26,104 nt of DNA from CAZWSX01 sp964636985 (GCA_964636985.1 CAZWSX010000053.1:1-26104); one strand, 5' to 3'; positions 1 through 8,690 are shown, counted from the stretch's first letter. A program made the numbers and translations. The notes: generated by a model not told the origin, from the sequence alone.

Positions 1-53
1 GATTCCGTTGGCCGTAGATTACGATGTGAAGAGAATTTTTCAACGGGCTGCTA
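1..53 (-). mobile_element. Terminal end of an insertion sequence running off the left edge
   Basis: These bases are the reverse complement of 25943-25995, with one mismatch (base 32), so the same IS end occurs at both borders of the window in opposite orientation. Similarity stops sharply after base 53, which I take as the outer tip of the element. The tip reads TAGCAGCCCGTTGAAAAA on the minus strand. In the right-hand copy the transposase starts just inside this end, so the left copy's transposase should read leftwards, out of the window. The element has interrupted the S-4TM gene that follows. Confidence 0.85.
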
Positions 54-632
54 AGAGCCTTCGCCACCGAGACGGACATTACCGCCCTTTCGAAATTGGA
101 CCTGGAAGAATCGGCGCCACCATTTGCCCAATACGTCTCCACGTGGCTTCCTGCACAGACACTGAAGGAATACTACGAGCCGACCTGTCCAGTTGGAGAC
201 GCGCGATTGTGCGAGCTGTATGCCCATAGCGCGTATTACACGCGCCGTCTGCTGAAACGGTACGCCTGGGTTTGCGGGGTCACCGGTTTGTTGGTGTTCA
301 TCGGAGGAATGATCGCGCTGTACTCGCTCGCGATGCAACAGGCCACTCCGGTCACGGTTCGCGAGTCGGTCATCGCGACTATCTGTTCGTTCGCCTTTGT
401 CCTGATTTTTTCGAGGATTCTGCAACTCACGATCTCGTGTGTGAAAACGACGATGTCGTTGCGACGTCTTGAGGATGAATTCTTCGACAAGCCAAATTCC
501 GACCGACTGAGGGAACTAGTGGAGGGATACGAAATAGAGCGGGCGACCGGCCCCGACGTGCCGACCCTACTCTACTACTTCGGTCGGAACGCAATTCAAA
601 AACAATGGCATGAAAAGCGGGCTGCACTTTAA
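54..632 (+). pseudogene. S-4TM family CBASS effector, N-terminus lost to IS insertion
   Basis: This is an open frame of about 192 codons running directly out of the IS end with no start of its own; stop codons in the IS end close the frame upstream, and the first usable in-frame start is a TTG at 96. It has two hydrophobic segments (about residues 66-86 and 101-120 counted from the TTG product MDLEES...) and a pre-membrane stretch with paired Arg/Lys (RRLLKRYAW) like the Arg-rich motif before the second helix pair of S-4TM proteins. Known S-4TM proteins have four helices and about 290-300 residues, so the first helix pair is missing. The gene ends 14 bases before the CD-NTase gene, the usual order for these pairs. 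In the family the effector is thought to damage the inner membrane on binding a cyclic oligonucleotide. The family call rests on fold-like features and the neighbour, not on a search. Confidence 0.6.
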
Positions 633-646
633 TCAGCGGGTGTACG

Positions 647-1507
647 ATGGCGACGACTATTTCCACTGGGTTTCAAGGACTGAAAGAGAATCTGGAAATC
701 ACTGGCCTTCAGGCCGCGACGGTCTCCGCGCGACAGACCAACGTCCGCGAGAATCTTGCAAAGGAAATGACGGTACTGGATTCTTTTTTGGTGGGGTCTT
801 ATCAACGAAACACAATGGTCTCGCCCTTGAGCGAAGCGGACGTGGACATATTCTGCGTTATGGATAGCTCATACTTCGCTCAGGACGGACAGGCAGGCCT
901 GCTCGACAAAGTAAAGCGTGCACTGTTGAAGAGCTATACAACGTCAGATGTCAGCCGCAACGGACAAGCGGTGACGATCCGCTTCACCGATTTCCGCGTT
1001 GACGTTGTCCCGGCCTTCAAACGTCAGGGAGGTGGCTATCTAATCCCCGACTCGATTATGAAACGCTGGATCTCGACCGATCCCAAAATACACATCTCGC
1101 TGTGGAGCGACATGAACAAGGCTAAAAGCGGCTATTTCATTCCACTCGTTAAAATGGTGAAAGGCTGGAACAAATGCCATAGCGCAAAATTTCGTTCGTT
1201 CCACTTGGAATGCGTCGCCCGAAATGTATTCAACTTGACAACGCTCTCTGATTATCCATCCGCCATTAAATACTTCTTTGACAATGCTCGCTGGAATTTC
1301 ACTACCGTGAGCGATCCCGCAGGTTATGGGGGAAACGTCGCCGATTACCTGGATACGCAGGCGAAGAAAGACGAGATCATCACTCGCCTCGAAGCGGCGG
1401 CCACCAAAGCGAAAGAAGCGATTGATCACGCTGCCGCGGGGCGTATATCCTCGGCTTTTGACAAATGGAGGGTGATCTTCGGGGATTATTTTCCAACATA
1501 CGGTTAG
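647..1507 (+). CDS. CD-NTase (SMODS-type cyclic oligonucleotide synthase), CBASS
   Basis: The 286-residue protein is a cGAS/DncV-like nucleotidyltransferase. The signature is GSYQRNTMVSPLSEADVDIF: the GS motif at residues 50-51, metal-binding Asp65 and Asp67 (DVD), and the third acidic residue Asp119 in FRVDVVPAF. All catalytic positions expected of the fold are therefore present. The C-terminal half (KMVKGWNKCH...) fits the helical substrate-binding domain. In CBASS such enzymes make a cyclic di- or trinucleotide after phage infection and activate the partner effector, here the truncated S-4TM gene 14 bases upstream. No Cap2/Cap3 ubiquitin-like or HORMA/TRIP13 genes follow, so it would be a minimal two-gene type I system. 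The ATG at 647 has only a weak upstream purine stretch and may depend on coupling to the effector gene, which has lost its own promoter. The nucleotide product cannot be read from sequence. Confidence 0.85.
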   Translation: MATTISTGFQGLKENLEITGLQAATVSARQTNVRENLAKEMTVLDSFLVGSYQRNTMVSPLSEADVDIFCVMDSSYFAQDGQAGLLDKVKRALLKSYTTSDVSRNGQAVTIRFTDFRVDVVPAFKRQGGGYLIPDSIMKRWISTDPKIHISLWSDMNKAKSGYFIPLVKMVKGWNKCHSAKFRSFHLECVARNVFNLTTLSDYPSAIKYFFDNARWNFTTVSDPAGYGGNVADYLDTQAKKDEIITRLEAAATKAKEAIDHAAAGRISSAFDKWRVIFGDYFPTYG

Positions 1508-1882
1508 CGGAAGAGGCCTCGTACCATACAGTCCTGGAGGACGACCAGTATGCCCCACATTGTCAAAGGGCTGGGCAAGCTACCCTCCGTTGTCCCTCAT
1601 TCCTGCGATTCGCTCAGTCCGTCGGAAGCGCTTCGCGACCACAACTGTTGGTACGGAATCGGGTACAGAACCTGTTGAAAAACAAGCAAAATCGCGAGAA
1701 GATGTGAAATCCATGTCGGCCAATCGGGAAGCCGGAGAAGAGTCGCAAGTGTCGACTCGGCAATAGATTACATCAGAGATAGATAGATCGCAGTCAAGCA
1801 TACGCGTTGACCTACGGAACCGAAGGGCCCTGCGCGAGACATGGCGGTGCGTTTCTGAGTTCAAACAGCCAAACTACGGCGA
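1508..1882. other. Convergent intergenic stretch with a possible integrase-tail remnant
   Basis: This stretch holds no convincing gene. A plus-strand frame at 1560-1766 ends in a hydrophilic, Glu/Lys/Ser-rich stretch (about residues 28-68) that resembles the low-complexity tails of planctomycete tyrosine recombinases, but no catalytic residues are present and it has no clear ribosome site. Near 1795-1830 there is a degenerate copy of the repeat end seen elsewhere in the window (CCTACGGAACCGAAGGG). The stretch may be the scar of an old integration next to the CBASS genes. Confidence 0.35.
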
Positions 1883-2587
1883 TTACTTCCGGCCAAACAT
1901 GCCAGGAAGGATTTGGTAGGTCCAGTAGCAGCAGAATACCGCCAAACCTGCCGGCGCGGCGCCGTTCGCTTGGGGAAACAGTGCCATGGAGATGATCGCC
2001 GCGATCGTAACGCCGATGGGAACACTCAGCATAAACGCGAAACAGCCAACTAGCACACTCGGCTCACGCGTTGATTCGGTGTGCCGAGATATATGCGATT
2101 GTCGCGGTCCCGCATTGACTGAGTTTAGAAACGCCGCGAGCGAGTCCCCTTCGGTGGTAGCCTGAGCTGGCTGGGCGGATGGAATGGATGCATCAGGCTG
2201 AATCGCGGGGGGCACTGGAGCGGGCACAGCCTGCTCTTCGCAGGGAGGAGCAGCAACCGCACTTCGTTCACTGGCAGGAGGGGCGGCGGCAGCCAAAGCA
2301 CCTCGAATTGAGAGGATTCGCTGCTCCAAATCCTCGTTGGAAATGCAGTAGAGTGCGTGTAGCAACCAACCACCTGCAATCAACGGCCCCCCCAAGCTCC
2401 ACAGCATGGTATCGGCGGTCCTCATTCCTGAAAGCGCTGAAACCAGCATCGTCACCCCAAACACCAGCGCGGCGCCCAGGGCCACGCATGGAAGCTCGCC
2501 GATTTCCCAGCGACTCACCACCACGCGCCGAAGCATTAACTGAGTTCCGTGGTAGGTCAACAGCAGCCGCAATCCGAGGGAGTGCAT
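1883..2587 (-). CDS. Four-helix membrane protein of unknown function, last gene of the sigma/kinase/CHAT cluster
   Basis: The 234-residue protein has two hydrophobic segments in its first half (about residues 31-53 and 62-82), then a Pro/Ala-rich low-complexity linker (about 100-150), then two more helices (about 180-205 and 208-226). I do not recognise a family. The start ATG is supported by AGGAAG upstream, which overlaps the stop codon of the preceding zinc-ribbon gene; only nine bases separate the two. It is therefore very likely co-transcribed and coupled with that gene. A membrane scaffold or accessory role in the cluster is a guess from position only. Confidence 0.75.
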   Translation of the reverse strand: MHSLGLRLLLTYHGTQLMLRRVVVSRWEIGELPCVALGAALVFGVTMLVSALSGMRTADTMLWSLGGPLIAGGWLLHALYCISNEDLEQRILSIRGALAAAAPPASERSAVAAPPCEEQAVPAPVPPAIQPDASIPSAQPAQATTEGDSLAAFLNSVNAGPRQSHISRHTESTREPSVLVGCFAFMLSVPIGVTIAAIISMALFPQANGAAPAGLAVFCCYWTYQILPGMFGRK

Positions 2588-2596
2588 GGATTCTTC

Positions 2597-3559
2597 CTAC
2601 TGCGGAAGTGTGAAGTCTAATTCAGCTGGCAAAGCCTTTTCCTTCCCAGCCGCAGGCTCCTGATTGGGGTCGATTGACTGATAATTCTCGACAAACTCGT
2701 CAAAGATTCGGTTGACCTCGTCAGTGTTTCCGCCTGTCGTGACGGTTGTGATCACGTGATCCTGGCCATGTTGGACAAACTTAATCTGCCGTGCATAGGC
2801 CTTCGTACTACCGCGTTTGATCGTGGAGACGATCTCCGCAGCCGTCGCCCCCCTCAATTGAATGAGCGTCTGTCGCTCGACCGTCAACGTACCCATCTTG
2901 GCGCTGTCTCTTTTGAAAGTCGTAACCAGACTGTCAAGCACGGATTGATCGATTTTCAAGAGTGTTGTATCGCGAACGATTACTCCCAGCTTCCGATCTT
3001 CAGTGTCGAATCCGACTTTGCTACGCGTGGCGGATTCGATTTGGCGCGGCGTGACCCCAGGTGGCACTAGGCAACGAAAACGGCCGCCAGCGTCGACGAA
3101 TGCCACCCATTGAGGTGTGGTAATTGTTAGAACCGCCGGGGCGTTTTCCTGAGAAGACGTTTGCATGGCGGGAATGGGGCCGACGTTAACAGAAGACGGT
3201 GGAGAGTCGAGTGGACCGGCCCTCGCTGTCGATGGCAGGTGGTGGCCGATTACCGTGCCGCAAAATCCAACCATCACGACCAACGTCAGCATCATTCCAT
3301 TCACGATCAGCAGGCTGTGCCGGTCCCACTGGAATGGCGCTGGCGGAGTGTCAGGCTGGGCTTCTCCGTTGAGCACCGGCATTGAGGCTGGAGCCAAACC
3401 GGACTGCCGTGTTGTGTGCCTAACGCTTGATGGCAATGGCGGTAAATGTGGCTGCGAGACAACTATGGTTCCACCACAGCCTAGACAGTGAACTTGCCGC
3501 TCTGCTTCATGTTTGACGATTACCGCTCGGCAGTCCGGGCAGACAAATTCTACAGACAT
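2597..3559 (-). CDS. Zinc-ribbon single-pass membrane protein
   Basis: The 320-residue product opens with a Cys4 ribbon (Cys7, Cys10, Cys25, Cys28; CPDC...CLGC), then a Pro-rich linker, one transmembrane helix (about 82-105) and a long extracytoplasmic domain (about 130-310) rich in alternating hydrophobic residues that resembles small alpha/beta domains of the PsbP/DcrB kind. I infer a cytoplasmic zinc ribbon and an outside domain. The frame is open for 54 codons further upstream, but that part overlaps the CHAT gene; the ATG at 3559 has a good ribosome site (CTGGAGAACCAC) and starts exactly at the ribbon, so I chose it. It lies 25 bases after the CHAT gene and 9 before the next gene. Function unknown. 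Confidence 0.8.
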   Translation of the reverse strand: MSVEFVCPDCRAVIVKHEAERQVHCLGCGGTIVVSQPHLPPLPSSVRHTTRQSGLAPASMPVLNGEAQPDTPPAPFQWDRHSLLIVNGMMLTLVVMVGFCGTVIGHHLPSTARAGPLDSPPSSVNVGPIPAMQTSSQENAPAVLTITTPQWVAFVDAGGRFRCLVPPGVTPRQIESATRSKVGFDTEDRKLGVIVRDTTLLKIDQSVLDSLVTTFKRDSAKMGTLTVERQTLIQLRGATAAEIVSTIKRGSTKAYARQIKFVQHGQDHVITTVTTGGNTDEVNRIFDEFVENYQSIDPNQEPAAGKEKALPAELDFTLPQ

Positions 3560-3584
3560 GTGGTTCTCCAGTGTGTGTTCTGCT

Positions 3585-6137
3585 TCAGCGGTTAAGCCCG
3601 AACAAACAGATGCCGGACCAGTAGTAGGGATTGTCTTTTCCCGACTGGTTACGAAAGGCTCGTTGAGCCCGTCGCAAAGCCTCACCGGGTGGCAGTCCAT
3701 CGCGGATGTGTAGTTCCGCAAAGGAAGCCATCACTTCAGCCGTCGACTCGTCCGAAACCCGCCACAAAGTGCCTACAACCTTAGGGACGCCGGCAATCAT
3801 GAACGCCCGTGAAAGGCCGTCAATGTCATCCCCCATCGGATAATCCACGGTCCGCCCCGCCGCGAGACCAGTTTCACAAGCACTGAGTATCGCCAGTTCA
3901 GCGACGAGTTTTTGGTTGCTGATTTCCGCCACTGTTAGATGGCGCGACAAGTCGTTGGAATTGCCCGCGAGATAGAGAGTGCCTAATTGCGGCACGTCGG
4001 CATTGAGCTTGCCATGCACGCCAAAGTGCAAAATCTGAGAACGCTTGATGTGCTCCATAACGCGCGCCTTGGTTGCATCCGCGCCGGCGAGAACGACTCT
4101 GTTCGAGACTAGGCTGCTGAGGCGATCTGCTTCGTTGTGGGAAGCCGGGAGCATCGGCAGGTCTGTGGCGGGATCGATGACGGAGAAGAGATTCTTGGCA
4201 ACGCCGGTTGGCCGCGGGTGTTTGCTCAGCAAGGCGACCGTGGAAGAGGAAGGCAATAGTGCGATAGAAAAATGATCGCATAGTAGCTTGCCGTTCGAGT
4301 CGGCCAGCGCTGCCCACGGCAAGGCGTGCAAGGGACCGTCTGGGACGATGTACAGCGTCTGCCCTTGATTTTCTTTTAGCCGAGACCAAAGAGGCTCCAG
4401 CAAGACAGACCATAGTTTGCGCGCTCCGCTGTGTTGTGCATCTGGCTGCTGCACTTCGATCGAATGTCGGTAGTCCTGAATGAGTCGAACGCAATTCCTG
4501 CGTGTCAGGGGAATCGTCCAGACTTGGACATTCTGTTTCGTGAGCAGAAAGGCGAATGAAGCCTCGTTGCCCAAATAAAACTCCAATACGCATTCGCTGT
4601 TGTTCAGGGATTGCTGTACGCTGGCAATGCTCTGTGCCCGTTGAGCTTCGGGAAGAGGGGTATCAGCACGGACGATTTCCGTCGTTGTCTGGCGCGGCGG
4701 AATGCTTCCCTTCAACGACTTCACAAATCCGCGCGTCCGCTCATCGCTCGACGTTTCCGCGAGTTCGAGCGCATGATCGGTGGAATAGGCGCGCAACGGC
4801 TCATCGGGGTCTCCCTTGGCATCAGTTTTAGATAACAGGTCCAGAAATATCCGTGACTTGTGCTGCTCAACGACCTGGAGCGCTTCCCTCGCTGCGTTGC
4901 GTTTCACTAGCAGATCGACAAGACTCGCGAATACATCCGCACGGGACTCGAGGTAGCTGGCCCGCTGCCGAAACTCCCAGGCCCGTGATCGCTCATGTTC
5001 CAGTGTCTCCAGAGCGCGCGAGAGCATTTGCTCGGCCTCGCTCGTACGGCCGCTCTTTTCCAGAGCTTTGGCATGGTAGTAGCGCAACCGCCAGAAATCT
5101 TGAGGCAAAGTCTTTACCATTTGCGAGGCGGTTTCAAAATGCTGAATCGCACTTGGTATCTTGCCTCGCTCGTAGTCCAGCCGGCCGCGATTCATTTCGA
5201 ATCGGTATTTGAGGAATGGATCCATTTCCGAGTACGCAACGATTTTTTCCGCTTGTGAAATAAAGGACTCGGAGTTGTCCAGATTACCTGCATATCGCGC
5301 AGCCACGCTCGCATTGATGAGACTGATAACGGCGCGAGCCTTATCGCCGCGCGCCAGCCGTTTGCGGGCGACCTCTTGAAAAACGGGCACTGCTTCCTGG
5401 GCGCGTCCCCGATACATCAGGCAGGTCGCTCGATTGCTGAGTGCTCCTTCGCGGACCTCGGGGGATTGAGACACAATTGGCAGTCTGTCAGCTAGCGATA
5501 TGCAGCGCTCGTAAGCATCAGCAGCAGTCTCCAAATCGCCCAGGCAGTAACTGCCGTAAGCGATGGATTCCCAACCGGCAACATGCGCGATGCCCCCGAA
5601 TTCGCTCGCAGGCGTTTGCAGCATCAGGCGGGCCTGAGCGATGATGTTCGTTGCATCGACAAAACGGTTCTGCCCCATGGCTTGCAGCCAGAGCAAGCGA
5701 GCAATCAAAGCCTCTTGGGGAGCGCCTAAATATTCAAAGATGGCCACGGCCGGTTGGCAAAAGTCTTCAGCCCGCGAAAAATCCTGCTTGACGAAGTAAA
5801 TCAAGGCAAGCTCACGCAACGTCAGTGCTTGGCTAAAGCCCAGTTTCGCCGACTTGAAGAGATCATAGGCTTCGCGTCTCAATTGAATTGCCCGATCCAA
5901 CTTCTGTTCTCGGATCGCAAGATCGCTCAAGTGAGTCTTGACGGTTCCCTGACCTCCCGCGTCACCGGCCGCGCGATACCCTTCCAAAGCCTGTGCATAG
6001 AGTCGGCGCGATTCTTCTCCGCGGCCTGCAAGCGCGGCCACCCGCGCGCCTGCCAAGATGGAATCAGGGTTCTGGCCGCGAGCAGTAAGTGTCCCAGCCT
6101 GTAGCAACACGAGGCACGTCAAGGCAACGGACCGCAT
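3585..6137 (-). CDS. Secreted TPR-CHAT protein (putative caspase-like protease)
   Basis: The 850-residue protein has an N-terminal signal peptide (first about 21 residues, ending near ARGQ). About residues 30-430 are helical repeats of TPR type, and the C-terminal third is a CHAT domain. The CHAT catalytic pair is intact: His708 in LHFGVHG and Cys754 in ILSACETG. The family hallmarks that follow are also present: GLSRAFMIAGV, VVGTLW, and YYWSGICLFG at the end. CHAT domains belong to the caspase/separase clan; some are proven proteases, for example in gasdermin and type III-E CRISPR systems. Most of those act inside the cell, whereas here a signal peptide points outside the cytoplasm. The ATG at 6137 follows GAGAGGTG. 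The gene starts 18 bases after the kinase gene, so kinase and CHAT protein are almost surely co-expressed. The substrate is unknown. Confidence 0.9.
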   Translation of the reverse strand: MRSVALTCLVLLQAGTLTARGQNPDSILAGARVAALAGRGEESRRLYAQALEGYRAAGDAGGQGTVKTHLSDLAIREQKLDRAIQLRREAYDLFKSAKLGFSQALTLRELALIYFVKQDFSRAEDFCQPAVAIFEYLGAPQEALIARLLWLQAMGQNRFVDATNIIAQARLMLQTPASEFGGIAHVAGWESIAYGSYCLGDLETAADAYERCISLADRLPIVSQSPEVREGALSNRATCLMYRGRAQEAVPVFQEVARKRLARGDKARAVISLINASVAARYAGNLDNSESFISQAEKIVAYSEMDPFLKYRFEMNRGRLDYERGKIPSAIQHFETASQMVKTLPQDFWRLRYYHAKALEKSGRTSEAEQMLSRALETLEHERSRAWEFRQRASYLESRADVFASLVDLLVKRNAAREALQVVEQHKSRIFLDLLSKTDAKGDPDEPLRAYSTDHALELAETSSDERTRGFVKSLKGSIPPRQTTTEIVRADTPLPEAQRAQSIASVQQSLNNSECVLEFYLGNEASFAFLLTKQNVQVWTIPLTRRNCVRLIQDYRHSIEVQQPDAQHSGARKLWSVLLEPLWSRLKENQGQTLYIVPDGPLHALPWAALADSNGKLLCDHFSIALLPSSSTVALLSKHPRPTGVAKNLFSVIDPATDLPMLPASHNEADRLSSLVSNRVVLAGADATKARVMEHIKRSQILHFGVHGKLNADVPQLGTLYLAGNSNDLSRHLTVAEISNQKLVAELAILSACETGLAAGRTVDYPMGDDIDGLSRAFMIAGVPKVVGTLWRVSDESTAEVMASFAELHIRDGLPPGEALRRAQRAFRNQSGKDNPYYWSGICLFGLNR

Positions 6138-6155
6138 AAAAACACCTCTCGGGCA

Positions 6156-8006
6156 TCATTGTGGCAGATGATTGATCACTCGAAATTCCGACCGCGAATG
6201 GGATTGCCATTTGTGCAAAAAGGCATCCAGCTGACCACGATTGATCTTGAAATCGCTCGATCGAACCGCCGCACCCTGGATAGCGTGATCGATTTCCTGT
6301 TGCGCATTTTTACGCAGGGATTCTGAATCAGCCCCCTCCACCAGCAGGAAAGTTTCCAAACCGGTTGCCTCGTCAAGCTGAATCGTGTCGTTGTTGGGGT
6401 AAACGATAGTTTTGAGATCTGGCACCGGGCCACTCGTCAGTACATTCACTTTTCCATGCGAATCAATAAACAGCAACGTGACCGGTCCTGCTTGGCGTGG
6501 ATGAACTTCAATTTGCACTCGGTCAGCCGTTCGGAGTGATTCATCGGCGCCGAGCGGCTGGCGTGTGACGATTTGTCCTTGACTGTCGACCTGACACACA
6601 AACACCATTAGGACCGGAGCGGCCGAGGGCGCCGGCGAGTTGGCACGGTTAGTCGCCATGTTGCTTCCAAGTGACCACGCTGCAAGAGCGAGGGTGGCTA
6701 CGCCTAGTGTTATCGTAGACGCCTGCCAGATCCATTGCCGCCGCTGAATTCGCGGCGGCGAAATTGAGGCAGTAAGTGCAAGTTGAGAAGGCGTAGGATT
6801 CCCAACAACTGGCACGCTTTCCAATACAACAGGTTGCTCTCTCTCGGCGACCAGAGGCAGGATGTCACTAAGCAGTTTTGGCAGATTGTGTCCCTCCGCG
6901 AACTGGGCCAGGAGGATGGCAATTTCAGAACAAGTCGTGGGCCGATCGGATGGTGATTTGCTGAGCATGCGACCCAAGATCGCAAGCAGTGCTTCCGGAA
7001 TGTCCTCTCGGAATTGTGTCAGAGGAGCGGGGGCAGAATTGGCCAGTGCTAACAAGCGGTCCATCAGTTTGGAGGCTTGGTCAAAGGGCGCCCTACCAGT
7101 GAGCAGCTTGTAAAACGTCGCTCCAAGGCTGAAGATGTCGGCTCGGCGATCGACACGGTGGCTGTTTTGGGCCTGTTCCGGCGAAATGTAATCGAGCGTT
7201 CCTATTACCTGCCCCGTGCTGGTAGGGCCGTCACTGGCCGGGACGATTGAGCCGAGCAGTGCCAACCCCAGGTCGAGTATTTTTACGACACCTGTTTCGG
7301 TGACCATCAAGTTCGCCGGTTTGACGTCGCGGTGGACCAGCCCAGCCTGATGCACATGTTGCAGACCGATGGCGGCCTGGCGGACGATCTCGCAAGCGTC
7401 GGCCACGGTCAATTGTCCAACGGCACGGACGATTTGCGAGACGTCGCACCCGCGGACATATTCCATGGCGATGTAATATCGTCCCTCGGACTCGTTGGCA
7501 TCGGAGGCATGAACGATGTTCTCGTGGTTTAGCGCTCCGACCGCCTTCATCTCACGAAGGAAGCGAGCCAAGGCGTCGGACGATTGAACACGGTCAGCGG
7601 GCAGGACTTTTAGGGCGACAATGCGCTCCAGACGCACGTGCTCCGCCTTGTAGACTGTCCCCATGCCACCCTTTCCAAGTACGGCGAGGAGTTTGTAAAC
7701 CCCGAGCGTGGGGAATTTGAGGTCGGCACGCGGCTTTGCGGAGGCTGTATGCTCGTCCTTGACGATGTGTGGAGTCAGCTGGGCGATGTGTTCCATTGCC
7801 AAGCGACAGTTTGACTCCAGCACGTCGGCCTCAGCGCCGCTGAGGGCGGCGCGCAGACCCAAATCGTCGGAGCCAACGAGTACCGAGACTCTGGCCTGAC
7901 AGTCTGGACAGTCCTCAACATGCTCCTCCAGTTCCAACTCGCCATTGACGACTTGTTCGGTAAAGAATTCAGAGAGTTGCTCCGAGGTTGGGCAGATCGG
8001 GGGCAT
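6156..8006 (-). CDS. Transmembrane Ser/Thr protein kinase with zinc-finger head and DUF4384-like tail
   Basis: The 616-residue protein begins with an anti-sigma-type zinc finger (His29, Cys33, Cys36; EEHVEDCPDC). The kinase domain covers about residues 103-370: glycine loop GKGGMG at 111-116, Lys133 in VALKVL, HRD at 225-227, KPAN following, and DLG instead of DFG at 245-247, a substitution tolerated in bacterial Hanks kinases. A single transmembrane helix is at about 426-447. The outside part contains a stretch (about 490-567: RVQIEVHPRQAGPVTLLFID..., LETFLLVEG) that resembles DUF4384, a domain often found with CHAT and caspase-like proteins. ATG 8006 is preferred over GTG 8015 because AAAGGTG lies at the right distance. 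The sigma gene is upstream and CHAT downstream, so the kinase probably controls the sigma factor in response to an outside signal. Confidence 0.92.
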   Translation of the reverse strand: MPPICPTSEQLSEFFTEQVVNGELELEEHVEDCPDCQARVSVLVGSDDLGLRAALSGAEADVLESNCRLAMEHIAQLTPHIVKDEHTASAKPRADLKFPTLGVYKLLAVLGKGGMGTVYKAEHVRLERIVALKVLPADRVQSSDALARFLREMKAVGALNHENIVHASDANESEGRYYIAMEYVRGCDVSQIVRAVGQLTVADACEIVRQAAIGLQHVHQAGLVHRDVKPANLMVTETGVVKILDLGLALLGSIVPASDGPTSTGQVIGTLDYISPEQAQNSHRVDRRADIFSLGATFYKLLTGRAPFDQASKLMDRLLALANSAPAPLTQFREDIPEALLAILGRMLSKSPSDRPTTCSEIAILLAQFAEGHNLPKLLSDILPLVAEREQPVVLESVPVVGNPTPSQLALTASISPPRIQRRQWIWQASTITLGVATLALAAWSLGSNMATNRANSPAPSAAPVLMVFVCQVDSQGQIVTRQPLGADESLRTADRVQIEVHPRQAGPVTLLFIDSHGKVNVLTSGPVPDLKTIVYPNNDTIQLDEATGLETFLLVEGADSESLRKNAQQEIDHAIQGAAVRSSDFKINRGQLDAFLHKWQSHSRSEFRVINHLPQ

Positions 8007-8060
8007 AGCCTGCACCTTTGTAAGGACCCACAGCCCGGCTTTGCGCGCTGCTCAATTCAT

Positions 8061-8657
8061 TTAACGTTTTGGATTGGACATATCCGGCCAGAAATCCGCG
8101 AGCAATTCTCTAAGCCGTTGCTCGATACGCTTTTTCGACTTGAAAACGGCCCAGCGTGAGACCCCATTAGCGGCCGCCACTTGGTCGACCGGCCGGTCTT
8201 CGAGGTAATGTTGCGAATACAGCCGCCAGGTAGCCGGATTCTCTGCTTTTACGATCTCGACTGCCTGCCGAATAAGGATCGTACGCTCATCGGCCGCTTC
8301 CGACTCATCGGGCTGTTCAGAAATTGAGAGTTGCCACAGCGGATGATCGTCGGGCAATAGCAATTCCGCTCGCTTTCGGCTGCGGCCCCAGTCGTTGATG
8401 GCGTTTCTAGTTATGGTGCGTAACCAGGCACGCAGGCTTTGCCCTTTGCCGCCGAGCTGCAATTGGTACAACCGTCTCGCTACCGAGAAAAAAACATTTT
8501 GCGTGACGTCTTGCGAATCAGCGGATTGCAGGCCGGCTCGGCGAACCCAACTGTAGACCAAGGGCGTATAGATGGCATAGAAACGCTGCCACGCCTGCCG
8601 ATCACCGTTCTGAACGTGCTTGACCAGGCTGTGCGAGGTCGACGGCGAGCTTGGCAC
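8061..8657 (-). CDS. ECF RNA polymerase sigma factor, kinase-linked type
   Basis: The 198-residue protein has sigma region 2 at about residues 18-92 (FYAIYTPLVYSWVRRAGLQ, DSQDVTQNVF, RAWLRTITRNAINDW) and a helix-turn-helix region 4 at about 135-190 (YLEDRPVDQVAAANGVSRWA). It lacks a classical small anti-sigma neighbour; the next gene, 54 bases on, is a transmembrane Ser/Thr kinase carrying an anti-sigma-like zinc finger. Planctomycetes are known for ECF groups linked to Ser/Thr kinases. The start codon is GTG at 8657. By analogy it should direct RNA polymerase to its own operon and a small regulon, but no promoter copy could be recognised by eye. Confidence 0.93.
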   Translation of the reverse strand: MPSSPSTSHSLVKHVQNGDRQAWQRFYAIYTPLVYSWVRRAGLQSADSQDVTQNVFFSVARRLYQLQLGGKGQSLRAWLRTITRNAINDWGRSRKRAELLLPDDHPLWQLSISEQPDESEAADERTILIRQAVEIVKAENPATWRLYSQHYLEDRPVDQVAAANGVSRWAVFKSKKRIEQRLRELLADFWPDMSNPKR

Positions 8658-8690
8658 GCGAAAACATCCCCATGTTTGAAGGCTGATCGA

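Noticed and set aside
51..425. Antisense frames over the S-4TM fragment and other shadow frames over the kinases and CHAT gene.
   Set aside because: They lie opposite or out of frame with recognised domains and have no features of their own.
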